64,000 bases of DNA from Spirochaetia bacterium (lineage in GTDB: Bacteria; Spirochaetota; Spirochaetia; Treponematales; Treponemataceae), in NCBI GenBank assembly GCA_022768865.1, contig JALELH010000030.1:27077-91076 (forward strand). Reading direction: 5' to 3'. The position numbers and the translations under genes are program-made. Positions 19,036 to 28,975 of the stretch are shown in pieces. Within the stretch, counting starts at the first letter, position 1; each line of letters begins with the position of its first letter. The notes under the pieces were generated by a model that ran no database searches, was not told where the DNA came from, and was given only the letters and a program-made list of their open reading frames with translations.

Positions 19036-20535
19036 TTGAACATTTTAAAAAAGTCAAAAGAAACCTTGTGCTCTGTTGCACCGATTATGGCACTTGTCTT
19101 AATTCTTGCTTTCACGGCAGTTCCTTTTACGCCAGGCCTGATTGCAAGGTTTTTGACCGGTGGTCTGATGGTAATTGCAGGTCTTACACTTTTTTTAATT
19201 GGCATTGACATAGGAATTATTCCTATTGGTGAACGAAGCGGTGCCGCCCTTACTTCTAAAAAAAATCTTAAACTGCTTTTATCTGTTTCTTTTTTAATTG
19301 GATTTATGATTACCATTGCTGAACCAGACGTTCAGGTTCTTGCTGGTCAGATTGGAAATCTTTCTGCCAATGTAAACAAATGGACTTTGGTAATTATGAT
19401 TGCCCTTGGTGTTGGTTTTTTTGTTACTCTTGGCCTTTGCAGAACAGTTCTTTCACTTAAGCTAAGGCGAGTATTGATTATATCATATCTTTTTCTGTTT
19501 GCCCTTGCATACTTTTGTCCTGACTATTTACAGGGTGCAGCTTTTGATGCAGGTGGCGCCACAACAGGCCCAATGACAGTTCCATTTATTATGGCTCTTG
19601 GAATGGGTGTTGCTTCTGTCCGAGCCGGAAAAAACAGCAGGGATAATGACAGTCAGTTTGGTTTAACGGGAATTGCAAGCATCGGTCCTATTGCTGCAGT
19701 CTGTCTGTATGGAATTATACTGAATTATTTTTTTGCACACGATGAAAGTTTAACTGCAACAACTATTGAATCAGCAGAAAATCTTCCGGAAGGGATGCGG
19801 ATTTATGCAACACTTTTTCCTGAAGTTTTTTCAGATGTTTTTAAATCACTATTTCCGCTTCTTATAATGTTTATATGTTTTCAGATTTTTTTATTAAAAA
19901 TGCCACCAGTTCAATTAAGGAAAATGTTCAGTGGTGTTGTTTATTGCTTTATCGGCCTTGTCCTTTTTCTTTTAGGTGCGGAAGGCGGTTTTATGCCTGC
20001 AGGTCAAAAAGTTGGAGAATATCTTGGTTTTCTTTCGATAAGCAAAGGTGGGATCTGGACTTTTATAATAATTATTCTGGCTTTTATTTTTGGTGCAATA
20101 ACGGTTTGTGCAGAACCTGCAGTCTGGGTTTTAACAGAGCAGGTAGAAGAAGCTAGCGGCGGAAATATAAAGAGAAGAATTATGCTCACATCACTTTCTT
20201 TAGGAGTTGCTTTTTCCATTGGTTTAAGCATTCTTAAAATTATTTATGGATTCAGCATATGGTATATCTTAATTCCAGGGTATGCTCTTGCCCTTATTTT
20301 GACTTTTTTCTGTCCCCCACTTTTTACAGGCATTGCCTTTGATTCTGGTGGAGTTGCATCCGGACCTATGACCAGCACTTTTATACTTTCATTTACACTT
20401 GGCTGTGCTTCAAGTTATTCATCTTCTAGTTCCAGTGCATTTGGAGTAATTGCTTTAGTTGCCATGACACCGCTTATTGCAATCCAAATTCTTGGAATTA
20501 TTTATAAAATCAAAACAAAGGAGGTGGCAGATTGA
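19036..20535 (+). CDS. DUF1538 multi-pass membrane protein (tandem DUF1538 repeats)
   Basis: Two internal repeats with 'GLTLFLIGIDIGIIPIGERSG' / 'GLVLFLLGAEGGFMPAGQKVG' and 'AFDAGGATTGPMTVPFIMALGMG' / 'AFDSGGVASGPMTSTFILSFTLG'. TTG start. Confidence 0.85.
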   Translation: MNILKKSKETLCSVAPIMALVLILAFTAVPFTPGLIARFLTGGLMVIAGLTLFLIGIDIGIIPIGERSGAALTSKKNLKLLLSVSFLIGFMITIAEPDVQVLAGQIGNLSANVNKWTLVIMIALGVGFFVTLGLCRTVLSLKLRRVLIISYLFLFALAYFCPDYLQGAAFDAGGATTGPMTVPFIMALGMGVASVRAGKNSRDNDSQFGLTGIASIGPIAAVCLYGIILNYFFAHDESLTATTIESAENLPEGMRIYATLFPEVFSDVFKSLFPLLIMFICFQIFLLKMPPVQLRKMFSGVVYCFIGLVLFLLGAEGGFMPAGQKVGEYLGFLSISKGGIWTFIIIILAFIFGAITVCAEPAVWVLTEQVEEASGGNIKRRIMLTSLSLGVAFSIGLSILKIIYGFSIWYILIPGYALALILTFFCPPLFTGIAFDSGGVASGPMTSTFILSFTLGCASSYSSSSSSAFGVIALVAMTPLIAIQILGIIYKIKTKEVAD

Positions 20536-21179
20536 GTTCACACAAATTAATTACAGTAATTGTTCCCCATAACAAGAGTAATATAATTTCTGAATCTGCT
20601 CAAAAATCAGGTTCCTTTGGCGGAACTGTTCTTACAGGACGAGGAATAAGTGCAAATAAACTTCTTGGCTTTCTTGGATTGGGAGAAACAAGCCTTGACA
20701 TTGTAATTATTCTTACGGAATCAGAAAAATGCCCTTCAATTATTTCTTCAATTGTAGATTCAGTTGCTAACGAAAAAAAATATTTTGGTGTAGCTTATTC
20801 AACAAATGCAGGCCAACTGTTGAAAGTTGGAAATATTACAGGAGACAAACCAGTTATGAATGGAAATACAAAATACCAGCTTATTACAGTAATATTAAAT
20901 AAAGGATTTGCAGACGATGCAATGGAAGCAGCAAGAAATGCTGGTGCAGGCGGCGGAACTGTTCTTAACGCAAGGGGAACAGCAAAAGCGGATGATGAAA
21001 AATTTTTCGGAGTTCATATTGTTCCTGAAAAAGAAATGCTTCAGATTGTTGTTTCAGAAGGAAAAATGGATGCTGTAATAAATGCAATAAAACAATTGCC
21101 ATGCCTTTCTGAACCAGGCAGCGGAATCTGCTTTTGCAGCCAGATAGAAGATTTCTATATTCTTGGGAAAAACAATTGA
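20532..21179 (+). CDS. Tandem (fused) P-II-like nitrogen regulatory protein
   Basis: Two similar halves: 'LITVIVPHNKSNIISESAQKSGSFGGTVLTGRGI' and 'LITVILNKGFADDAMEAARNAGAGGGTVLNARGT'. TTG start overlapping the DUF1538 stop. Confidence 0.8.
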   Translation: MSSHKLITVIVPHNKSNIISESAQKSGSFGGTVLTGRGISANKLLGFLGLGETSLDIVIILTESEKCPSIISSIVDSVANEKKYFGVAYSTNAGQLLKVGNITGDKPVMNGNTKYQLITVILNKGFADDAMEAARNAGAGGGTVLNARGTAKADDEKFFGVHIVPEKEMLQIVVSEGKMDAVINAIKQLPCLSEPGSGICFCSQIEDFYILGKNN

Positions 21180-22042
21180 TTGATATTTTTTCTGATAAAC
21201 TTTTTCTAAAAAACTTTTCTGCAAAAGAAGCAGAAGAACTTTGCAATAAAATTTCTCTTGTAAACTCTATTAATAGTACAAACACTTTCTTAATAGAAAA
21301 AGCAAATGAATTATGTCCGCTTATTAACCCAAACGGAACAATTACAGAAAATGGAAAAGAATTTAATTTTTCACTTAAGGCATCAGAAAGCCAGACTAAA
21401 GGTCGTGGCAGGCTTGGACGAACCTTTGTCTCACCGGTTTTAAGCGGAATTTATTTTTCCATTGCCTATGTTAAGGAAGGAGGTATTACAGACCCTGCCC
21501 TTGTTACTGTTTCTGCATGCACAGGAATTTGCCGTGCAATTGAAAAGTCTTTTGGCATCAGCTGCAAAATAAAATGGGTCAATGATGTTTATTATAAAGG
21601 GAAAAAAGTCTGTGGAATCCTGACAGAAGGAATTGTCAATGCAAAGGAAAACCGCATAGATGCCTGTGTTATTGGAATCGGCATTAACTTACGCACAAAT
21701 GGTTCTTTTGATGATGAATTAAAAAATAAGGCTGGTGGGATACTTGATGCAATTCCTGCCGGTAAAGAAACTGTGAACCGTGTAGAATTTCTTGCTTCAT
21801 GTTACAAAGAAATCAAAAAAATATTTGAGACAAATGAAAATATTATTGAAGAATACAAAAGCCGTTCTATTCTGACTGGCAAAACTGTGACTGTTATACC
21901 AGTTATTGGAGATGAAAAAAATTCATATACGGCCACAGTTAAAGGCATTTCTGATAAGGCAGAGCTTATAGTTCAGCTTTCAGATGGCTCAATAAAAAAT
22001 TTAAGCAGTGGCGAAGTAAGCCTTCATTCAACAGTCATTTAA
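21176..22042 (+). CDS. birA: Biotin--[acetyl-CoA-carboxylase] ligase
   Basis: 'SQTKGRGRLGRTFVSPVLSGIYFSIAY', 'IKWVNDVYYKGKKVCGILTEG', 'VIGIGINL'. Start probably TTG 21176 (overlapping the PII stop); ORF track 21134. Confidence 0.85.
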   Translation: MIDIFSDKLFLKNFSAKEAEELCNKISLVNSINSTNTFLIEKANELCPLINPNGTITENGKEFNFSLKASESQTKGRGRLGRTFVSPVLSGIYFSIAYVKEGGITDPALVTVSACTGICRAIEKSFGISCKIKWVNDVYYKGKKVCGILTEGIVNAKENRIDACVIGIGINLRTNGSFDDELKNKAGGILDAIPAGKETVNRVEFLASCYKEIKKIFETNENIIEEYKSRSILTGKTVTVIPVIGDEKNSYTATVKGISDKAELIVQLSDGSIKNLSSGEVSLHSTVI

Positions 22043-22108
22043 TATAATTTTTTTTTATAAAAGTTTAACAAAAGCGTTAAAAGTTTTAATATATAAAATC
22101 TAAATGCT

Positions 22109-22134
22109 CCAATGCCGGCCAAATTCGGCATTGG
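22109..22134 (+). repeat. Hairpin CCAATGCCG/CGGCATTGG (8-nt loop) after birA
   Basis: Perfect 9-bp arms in sequence; no long T-tract immediately after, so terminator function is uncertain. Resembles one arm of the 23637-23657 repeat. Confidence 0.55.
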
Positions 22135-22169
22135 GGTTATTAAAAAAATATTTATATTGCGCTTGATTT

Positions 22170-23534
22170 ATGAAAAAACTGTTACTAACTTTGTTTTTAA
22201 ATATTTGTATTTTCAATCTATTTTGTCAGACTGTTTCAGACAATGAAAGTCAAAGCAAAGGAAAAGATGTCCAGATTGCAATAGGAGAAACCTTTGCCGT
22301 AAATGTTCTTTTTAACCTTGCCGACAAATACATGCTGGGTAAAGACTATGCAGATGTGGATTTTTCTTCTTTTAAAGACAATCTGACGGCAAAATGGTGG
22401 TGGGATATAGATGATTATGCCACAAACCAGATCGGGCATCCGTACCAGGGTTCCCTTTATTTTAATGCAGGACGTTCAAACGGATTAAGTTTTTCTGAGT
22501 CTTTTTTAATTGCAGCCTTCGGTTCCTTAACATGGGAGGAATTTGGCGAAATTGATGATCCTTCAGTAAATGACATTATAACTACTCCTTATGGTGGTGC
22601 AATATTTGGCGAAGTCATGCACAGGCTTTTTCTGGAAGCACATCCAAAATACCCGGTTCTGTCATATCTTATAAGTCCTATGGATGGTTTCTCTTATTTT
22701 GCAAGAGAACGTATTTATACTGAAGACGCCCACATAGAAGAAATGTCCGTATCTTCCCACAGTGGCTATGAAAATGGACAGATAAAATTTGCAGATGATT
22801 CCAAAGACACTACATCATCTTTAAGCGGTGGTCTTGGCCTTAATATTGTTTATGGCGAACAATACGGACATGACAGTAAAAAAGCGTACGATTCTTTTAT
22901 TTTAGATGTAAATGCTGATATTTCTTCTGAAGGCTACAGAGTTGCATTTTCTTCTGATGGATATCTTTTTTCAAGGGGAATCTATATCGGTGAAAGCAAC
23001 GGAACTATCGGAATAAATCTTTTGTATGATGGCATGTATGACAGTGACGTTCCTTATTCTGATGCAGCAGCTGGAATAAAATATATGACATCCATTGAAG
23101 CTGGAGAAAATACTGAAATAAAATTTTCAGTTTTAAGCGACGGAATATTTATGGGAGCCCGCGGTTTTTTCCCTATATATGAAAAACGTTCATTACAAGG
23201 CGATTATGATTCACCTCCCCGTTTTTATAATCTTGGCTACGGATTTTTAGCAAAAAGTGAACTGAAAATTGAATTATATAAGAAGGCACGTTTTATAATT
23301 AATCAGCGGGCTTCTTATATGACTGAATATCATGGTTCAAAAGTAAACGATTCAGATTATTCCCATTCATTAATGCTTGGTGGAAAAGCTGCCTTTGAAT
23401 ATAAAATCAAACCTTCCCTGTCTGTGGGACTTTATGATGACTTTCTGTATATGAAAAATTTTATGGATCATGAAAATAATTCAAACCACTATATTAATAC
23501 GGCAGGAATTTATTTAAAACTTTTTTTTATTTAA
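22170..23534 (+). CDS. DUF3943-like outer-membrane/lipid-A associated protein
   Basis: Signal peptide; 'ATNQIGHPYQGSLYFNAGRSNGLSFSESFLIAAFGSLTWEEFGE...NDIITTPYGGAIFGEVMHRL'. Confidence 0.7.
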   Translation: MKKLLLTLFLNICIFNLFCQTVSDNESQSKGKDVQIAIGETFAVNVLFNLADKYMLGKDYADVDFSSFKDNLTAKWWWDIDDYATNQIGHPYQGSLYFNAGRSNGLSFSESFLIAAFGSLTWEEFGEIDDPSVNDIITTPYGGAIFGEVMHRLFLEAHPKYPVLSYLISPMDGFSYFARERIYTEDAHIEEMSVSSHSGYENGQIKFADDSKDTTSSLSGGLGLNIVYGEQYGHDSKKAYDSFILDVNADISSEGYRVAFSSDGYLFSRGIYIGESNGTIGINLLYDGMYDSDVPYSDAAAGIKYMTSIEAGENTEIKFSVLSDGIFMGARGFFPIYEKRSLQGDYDSPPRFYNLGYGFLAKSELKIELYKKARFIINQRASYMTEYHGSKVNDSDYSHSLMLGGKAAFEYKIKPSLSVGLYDDFLYMKNFMDHENNSNHYINTAGIYLKLFFI

Positions 23535-23563
23535 AACGTCTTGATATTAAGTAAAATAAAAAT

Positions 23564-23678
23564 GGCTGTCTAAAAAGTATAATTCATAGTGTCATTCCGG
23601 ACTTGATCCGGAATCCCTACGCCATATCCAGTGCAGATGCCGAACTAAATTCGGCATGACGATTGTTTTCAGACAGCC
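23564..23678. repeat. Composite nested inverted-repeat element (REP/BIME-like)
   Basis: Outer arms GGCTGTCT(23564-23571)/AGACAGCC(23671-23678); GTCAT/ATGAC; two internal perfect hairpins ATTCCGGA-CTTGA-TCCGGAAT (23594-23614) and ATGCCGAA-CTAAA-TTCGGCAT (23637-23657); T-tract follows. Confidence 0.75.
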
Positions 23679-23713
23679 TTTTTTTCAATTTAAAATTTCA
23701 TTTGCTTTTCAAA

Positions 23714-24736
23714 TTATTCAACAATTATTTTTGCCCTATCTTCTCCAAGAACATTCAGCACAATTGTTGTATTTTTCTTTGCGCTATAGGGAGCTGTAAA
23801 ATCTTTTCCAGGATGATTTCCAGAAATCAAAACCTTAGTTTTTCCTTCAGAATCTTTTGCCGTAAGTGTAAAAGGAACAGGGAAAGGAAAGTCTGTAAGC
23901 TTGCAGAAAAATACTCCCTGAATAACTTCATCCTTTTCCTGCCGAGGTTTAACTTCAAGAACAACCTTAACTCTTGTGTAGGAATCAACTTCATCTGCCG
24001 TTTTTTCTGCTTCAATAACTTTGCCGGCTGCTGATGCGTTTTCATTTTCTTTAAGGTCTATATCAAGAACAATTTTGTTTTCTGCCATCACCGAAAGAAG
24101 CTGTTCAATATTTAAACCTTCAAGTTCCGGCATTTCAATTTTTTCTGATTCAGTTCCACTGCTTACAACAAACTGAAGTTTTGTCTTTTCTGCAAAAGGT
24201 GTTCCTGCTTCCGGATATTGAGCAATAATTGTTCCTGGTGCATTTTCATTTTTTACATAAACAAAAGGTGCAACTTCTACAAGAGAAGATTCTCCGCTGA
24301 AAAGCAAATCAAGGGAACTTTTAACATCATCTGCATTTTTTCCAACATAGTCTTCAATATTATCAATGGCAATTCCACGACTTACAGTTAAGGTAATGCG
24401 GCGGTAAGCTTTTACGATTGCACCTGGTTTTGGATTCTGTTCAAGAACAGTTCCCTTATCTCCAGAAACATCAGAATATTTAAGCTGGATTTTTGGATAA
24501 AGTTCCTTAGCCTGCATTTTTAAAAGTGCCTCTGTTAAAGTCTGACCGGTAACATCAGGCACTAAAACCTTTTCTGCACCTTGAACTGAAGCAAAAAAAA
24601 CAGCAATGCAGATAACAAAAGTAATCACTAAAGAAACAATGGCTGTAATAACCGAAGTTTTTCCGCCTTTCACATAATTTTCAGTAAAATCAGAAAAGTT
24701 AAGCTTTGCTTTATCAAAAATATTTTTTATACCCAT
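23714..24736 (-). CDS. PASTA-domain protein (membrane anchored, no kinase domain)
   Basis: One TM near the N-terminus then repeated PASTA-like units: 'VPDVTGQTLTEALLKMQAKELYPKI', 'DYVGKNADDVKSSLDLLF', 'MPELEGLNIEQLLSVMAENKI'. Confidence 0.8.
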   Translation of the reverse strand: MGIKNIFDKAKLNFSDFTENYVKGGKTSVITAIVSLVITFVICIAVFFASVQGAEKVLVPDVTGQTLTEALLKMQAKELYPKIQLKYSDVSGDKGTVLEQNPKPGAIVKAYRRITLTVSRGIAIDNIEDYVGKNADDVKSSLDLLFSGESSLVEVAPFVYVKNENAPGTIIAQYPEAGTPFAEKTKLQFVVSSGTESEKIEMPELEGLNIEQLLSVMAENKIVLDIDLKENENASAAGKVIEAEKTADEVDSYTRVKVVLEVKPRQEKDEVIQGVFFCKLTDFPFPVPFTLTAKDSEGKTKVLISGNHPGKDFTAPYSAKKNTTIVLNVLGEDRAKIIVE

Positions 24737-24744
24737 ATTCCATC

Positions 24745-25758
24745 CTATTCAAGAACTGTACCTATAAAATTCCTTGCACCATTCATAAATGATTTATAAT
24801 CCATTGCTTTTTTAGACTGCCATTGAAGTTCAGTTGTAATTAAAACTCCGTTTCCAGTCTGAATTAAAATTCCCCGCTGCTTATTATAATCCAGAACAGT
24901 GCCCGGAACAGCAGAAGTATTCTTTGCAATCGCAGGATCCTGTGCTGCTATTTTTGAAGCGGCCCTGCCTTTTAAAATCCTAAGCTGAACACCATTTGCA
25001 GTTGTAAAACATCCGGGCCATGGAGTATAAGCCCTTATCATGGCATCAATTTTTTCTGCAGAAAGTTTCCAGTCAATTTTGCCGTCTTCTTTTTTTATTT
25101 TCGTGCAATAAGAAGGTTCCCCTGTCTGAGGTGTTGCAGGCGGCAGAATTCCTGTTCTTGAAATTTGCCTTAAATACTGGGTGAACATGGCAGTACCATA
25201 AACTGAACACTGGCGCAAAAGATATTCTGCATTTTCATTACCCGTAAGCCTGTATCTGTGGCAGGAAATTATATCACCTTCATCCATGCCCAAAGCCATA
25301 GTCTGAATTGAGCAGCCTGTTTCTTCATCCATATTTAAAATACATTCATTAATTGGAGTTGCACCCCTGTATTTGGGAAGTATTGATGGATGAATATTAA
25401 TCCCGCCGAATTTAAAAAGTGAAAAAAACTTTGGTCCAAGGATATGACCATAAGCAAAGCAAATAAAAATATCAGGCTTTAATTCTGCAAGAATCTCCCG
25501 CTCCGGTGCAAGCACATGTTCCGGGCTTAATATCTTTATATCTGCACCTCTTGCTTCGTTCCATGTGCGTGCATACTGTTCAACTTCAGTTGGGACCAGT
25601 TCAGAATGCCTTCCCCTTGTTGAAGGAGGATTTGTAAGAACACCAACAATTTCATACTGCTCATCTGGTGTTGCTTTGGACATTTCGCTGTCACGCAAAA
25701 GAAGTTCAAGAATTGTTGCCGCAACCTGCGGACTTCCCCCATAAACTACTCTAAGCAT
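24745..25758 (-). CDS. fmt: Methionyl-tRNA formyltransferase
   Basis: 'GGINIHPSILPKYRGATPINECILN', 'MALGMDEGDIISCHRYRL', 'IDWKLSAEKIDAMIRAYTPWPGCFT'. Confidence 0.92.
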   Translation of the reverse strand: MLRVVYGGSPQVAATILELLLRDSEMSKATPDEQYEIVGVLTNPPSTRGRHSELVPTEVEQYARTWNEARGADIKILSPEHVLAPEREILAELKPDIFICFAYGHILGPKFFSLFKFGGINIHPSILPKYRGATPINECILNMDEETGCSIQTMALGMDEGDIISCHRYRLTGNENAEYLLRQCSVYGTAMFTQYLRQISRTGILPPATPQTGEPSYCTKIKKEDGKIDWKLSAEKIDAMIRAYTPWPGCFTTANGVQLRILKGRAASKIAAQDPAIAKNTSAVPGTVLDYNKQRGILIQTGNGVLITTELQWQSKKAMDYKSFMNGARNFIGTVLE

Positions 25759-25776
25759 CTATTAACATTACCTTTT

Positions 25777-26355
25777 TTATTTATTTTTTCTGGCAGCCTT
25801 TGCTGCAATCTTAGCTTCTATGCTGCGCTGCTTTGCTTCTTTTGCAGCAGCTTTTTTTGCAGCACGCTCTGCCTTGCGCTTCATGGATTCAATAACTTCC
25901 TGCTTGTATGCTTCATCGCCACGATCAATATAAAGAATGCCGTCAAGATGATCATTTTCATGCTGAATAATTCTTGCCAGAAGCCCGTCTGCATCGTTGA
26001 TTACAAAATGTTTTCCGTTTTCATCCAAAGCACTTACAGAAACTTTTACAGGACGGACAATTTCTTCATAAAAACCAGGCAAAGAAAGACAGCCTTCTTC
26101 ATAACTTGAAGTTTCTGCCGAAGTTTTAGTAATTTCAGGATTAATGAAAACCCTCTTTACTTCGTCATCAGCCTGAAGAACAAAAAAACGCTTTGCAATG
26201 CCAACCTGAGGCGCAGCAAGCCCTACTCCGTTGGCACTTTCCATAGTCTGAAACATTTCGTTTAAAGTTGCACGAAACTCATCATTAATTTCTTCTGGTT
26301 TAACGGCTTCACATTTCTGTCTGAGAATATCTTCACCAAGTTTTGTAATTCGCAT
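25777..26355 (-). CDS. def: Peptide deformylase
   Basis: 'GVGLAAPQVGIAKRFFV', 'EEGCLSLPGFYEE', 'IIQHENDHLDGILYIDR' (QHExDHLxG). Confidence 0.95.
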   Translation of the reverse strand: MRITKLGEDILRQKCEAVKPEEINDEFRATLNEMFQTMESANGVGLAAPQVGIAKRFFVLQADDEVKRVFINPEITKTSAETSSYEEGCLSLPGFYEEIVRPVKVSVSALDENGKHFVINDADGLLARIIQHENDHLDGILYIDRGDEAYKQEVIESMKRKAERAAKKAAAKEAKQRSIEAKIAAKAARKNK

Positions 26356-26373
26356 TTTGTTTTCCTTATTTAA

Positions 26374-27684
26374 TTAAAGTCTGATTCTTGCAGCCTTTGC
26401 GTGTCCGGCAAGACCTTCTGCATCACCAAGGATTCCGGCTGCCTTAGCAGAATTTACAGGACCTTCTTTTCCTTCTTCCGTTCTTAAAGTTGTAACGGTT
26501 TTAAGGAAAACACGAACGCTAAGTCCGCCTGTAAATCTTGCACTTCCGCTTGTCGGCAACGTGTGATTCAATCCTGCAGCATAATCGCCAAAAACTTCTG
26601 CTGAACCATGGCCGATAAAAAGTGAACCATAGTTATGAACCATTTTTACAATCTTACTTCTTTCTTCCCCTGCATCCATGGCAAGTTCCAGATGTTCCGG
26701 TGCTTTTTTATTTGCAAGTTCTGCAGCTTCTTCAAGTGAACTGCATACAATAATTCTTCCGCAATTATCAATGCTCTGACGGGCAACCTTTGCTGTTTCC
26801 AGAGTTTCAAGCTGCTTTTCAATTTCTTCCGAAACCTTTTTTGCAAGACCTTCATCTGTAACTGCAAGAACCGGTTGTGCAACAACATCGTGTTCTGCCT
26901 GAGCAAGAAGATCTGCTGCAACCCATGCAGGATTTGCACTATTATCTGCAATTACAAAAACTTCTGTAGGACCGGCAATCATATCTATGCCGACAGTTCC
27001 ATACACAAGTTTCTTTGCTTCTGCAACAAATTTATTGCCTGGCCCGACAATTACGTCAACAGCAGGAATTGATTCTGTTCCAAAAGCAAGAGCCGCAATA
27101 GCCTGTGACCCGCCGCATGCAAAAGCTTTAGAAACGCCGCAAATATATGCCGCTGCCATAATATTTTCATCGGCATAAGGTTTGTCCATTCCGGACGGAT
27201 GTTTTCTAGGCGGAGTGCAAAGAATAATTTCCTTTACCCCTGCAGCAACGGCAGGAGTTACAGTCATTACCATTGTTGAAACTAAAGGGAATCTTCCGGC
27301 AGGAACATAAACACCGGCACGTTCTACAGCAATGTTTTTTTGTCCAGTCCAAAGTCCAGGCTCAAGTTCAACTTCAAAATCATCAAAAGATTCACGCTGC
27401 TTTCTGGCAAAACGAAGAGCAAGGTCCCGGCTATAGCAAAGGGCATCATATAGTTTCTGGTTTTCTTTCTGCATTTTTTCAGCTGCAGCCTTTAATTCTT
27501 CCTGTGGAATTTCAAGAGCTGAAGGAGAAGCAACATCAAACTGTGCAGAATATTTTTTTACGGCGGCGTCTCCATTTGCACGCACATCATTTAAAACATC
27601 ACGAACAACATCAATGGAAGAACCAAAATTCCTTCCGCAAAAAAATGAACTTTCTATTTCTGATGATTTCTGAATTTTAATCAT
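26374..27684 (-). CDS. hisD: Histidinol dehydrogenase
   Basis: 'AGVYVPAGRFPLVSTMVMTVTPAVAAGVKEI', 'VDVIVGPGNKFVAEAKKLVYGTVGIDMIAGPTEV', 'FGDYAAGLNHTLPTSGSARFTGGLSV'. Confidence 0.95.
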   Translation of the reverse strand: MIKIQKSSEIESSFFCGRNFGSSIDVVRDVLNDVRANGDAAVKKYSAQFDVASPSALEIPQEELKAAAEKMQKENQKLYDALCYSRDLALRFARKQRESFDDFEVELEPGLWTGQKNIAVERAGVYVPAGRFPLVSTMVMTVTPAVAAGVKEIILCTPPRKHPSGMDKPYADENIMAAAYICGVSKAFACGGSQAIAALAFGTESIPAVDVIVGPGNKFVAEAKKLVYGTVGIDMIAGPTEVFVIADNSANPAWVAADLLAQAEHDVVAQPVLAVTDEGLAKKVSEEIEKQLETLETAKVARQSIDNCGRIIVCSSLEEAAELANKKAPEHLELAMDAGEERSKIVKMVHNYGSLFIGHGSAEVFGDYAAGLNHTLPTSGSARFTGGLSVRVFLKTVTTLRTEEGKEGPVNSAKAAGILGDAEGLAGHAKAARIRL

Positions 27685-27704
27685 TTAAGACCCCGATAAA
27701 AAAA

Positions 27705-27732
27705 GGAATGTCCGATAATAATCGGATATTCC
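27705..27732 (-). terminator. Intrinsic terminator downstream of pepT
   Basis: GGAAT-TCCGAT-(AATA)-ATCGGA-ATTCC hairpin; on the minus strand it is followed by a T-run (TTTTTTTAT). Confidence 0.75.
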
Positions 27733-27787
27733 TCTATTTTACCAAAATTTTTTTTTATATAAAAGGGTGTTAAACTTTAATATCTTT

Positions 27788-28939
27788 CTAAATTTTTGCA
27801 AGATTAATTAAAACCGAAGTTGCCATGGACATTTCATTCAGGCTTGCCCACTCTTCACGGCTATGGAAATTATGTCCGCCTGTAAAAATATTTGGCGTCG
27901 GGATTCCCATTTCTGTAAGGCGACTTCCGTCAGTTCCACCGCGTATTGGCACAAACTTTGGTTCTATGCCAGCTGCTTTGTATGCTTTAACAAGATTTGA
28001 AACAACATCAGGAGCTTCATCCATTTTGCTTTTCATATTCAAATACTGCCGAGTATGAACTACCTTTGCCATTCCGCCAAAAGATGCGGCAGTGCTTCTT
28101 GCAATCACTTCAACTAAATTACGGCGGTTTTCCATTTCCTTTAAATCAAAGTCACGCAAAAAAAGAACAACCTTTGACTTTTCAATGGAACCTTCAACAC
28201 TCATGGGAGCATAAAACCCCTGATATCCGTCTGTAGTTTCAGGACGTTCCCCATGAGGAAGATTATTTAAAAACGCTGCAGCCATGCTTATGGCATTTAC
28301 CATTACACCACGGGCAGTTCCTGTATGGCATGCAACGCCGGTAAATTCAATTTCTGATTTCCATGCATTAAAACATTCAACTTCAAGTTCTCCCATAGAA
28401 CCGCCGTCTACTGTATATGCACATTTTGACTTTATTAATTCAAGGGGAACTTTATCCATACCGTGTCCTGTTTCTTCATCGGGGCTGAAAATAACCTCTA
28501 TGCCACAATGTTTTACATCAGGATGTTCAACAAAATACTCTAAGACAGTCATTATTTCTGCAACACCGGCTTTATCATCAGCTCCAAGCAAAGTACTGCC
28601 ATCAGTGCGGATAATTGTATCACCATTTTCTTCTGAAACCTGCGGATTAACATTCAGGCCGCTTACTTCATCAACAGTATCAATATGAGCAAGAAGGCAA
28701 ATAGTTTTTTCACTGCCATTGTTTGCCGGCAAAAAGCCATAGGTATAGCAATATTCCGTTGTCTGCACATTCTGTAAACCAAGGGATTTGAGTTCTGCAC
28801 ACAAAATTTTTGCCATTTCAAACTGCTGTGGTGTGCTTGGCATAATGCCTTCATCAGCTTTTACGCTGTCGCTCTGGCTGTAAGTTTTTACATATTTTAT
28901 AAAACGATTTAAAAGTTTTTCTTTGATTTCTGCATTCAT
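27788..28939 (-). CDS. pepT: Peptidase T
   Basis: 'LLAHIDTVDEVSGLNVNPQV', 'LLGADDKAGVAEIMTVLEYFVEHPDVKHCGIEVIFSPDEETGHGMD', 'PIRGGTDGSRLTEMGIPTPNIFTGGHNFHSREEW'. Confidence 0.93.
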   Translation of the reverse strand: MNAEIKEKLLNRFIKYVKTYSQSDSVKADEGIMPSTPQQFEMAKILCAELKSLGLQNVQTTEYCYTYGFLPANNGSEKTICLLAHIDTVDEVSGLNVNPQVSEENGDTIIRTDGSTLLGADDKAGVAEIMTVLEYFVEHPDVKHCGIEVIFSPDEETGHGMDKVPLELIKSKCAYTVDGGSMGELEVECFNAWKSEIEFTGVACHTGTARGVMVNAISMAAAFLNNLPHGERPETTDGYQGFYAPMSVEGSIEKSKVVLFLRDFDLKEMENRRNLVEVIARSTAASFGGMAKVVHTRQYLNMKSKMDEAPDVVSNLVKAYKAAGIEPKFVPIRGGTDGSRLTEMGIPTPNIFTGGHNFHSREEWASLNEMSMATSVLINLAKI

Positions 28940-28975
28940 AAAACTTATGATATTCTATTTTGCAGAAAAAATAAA

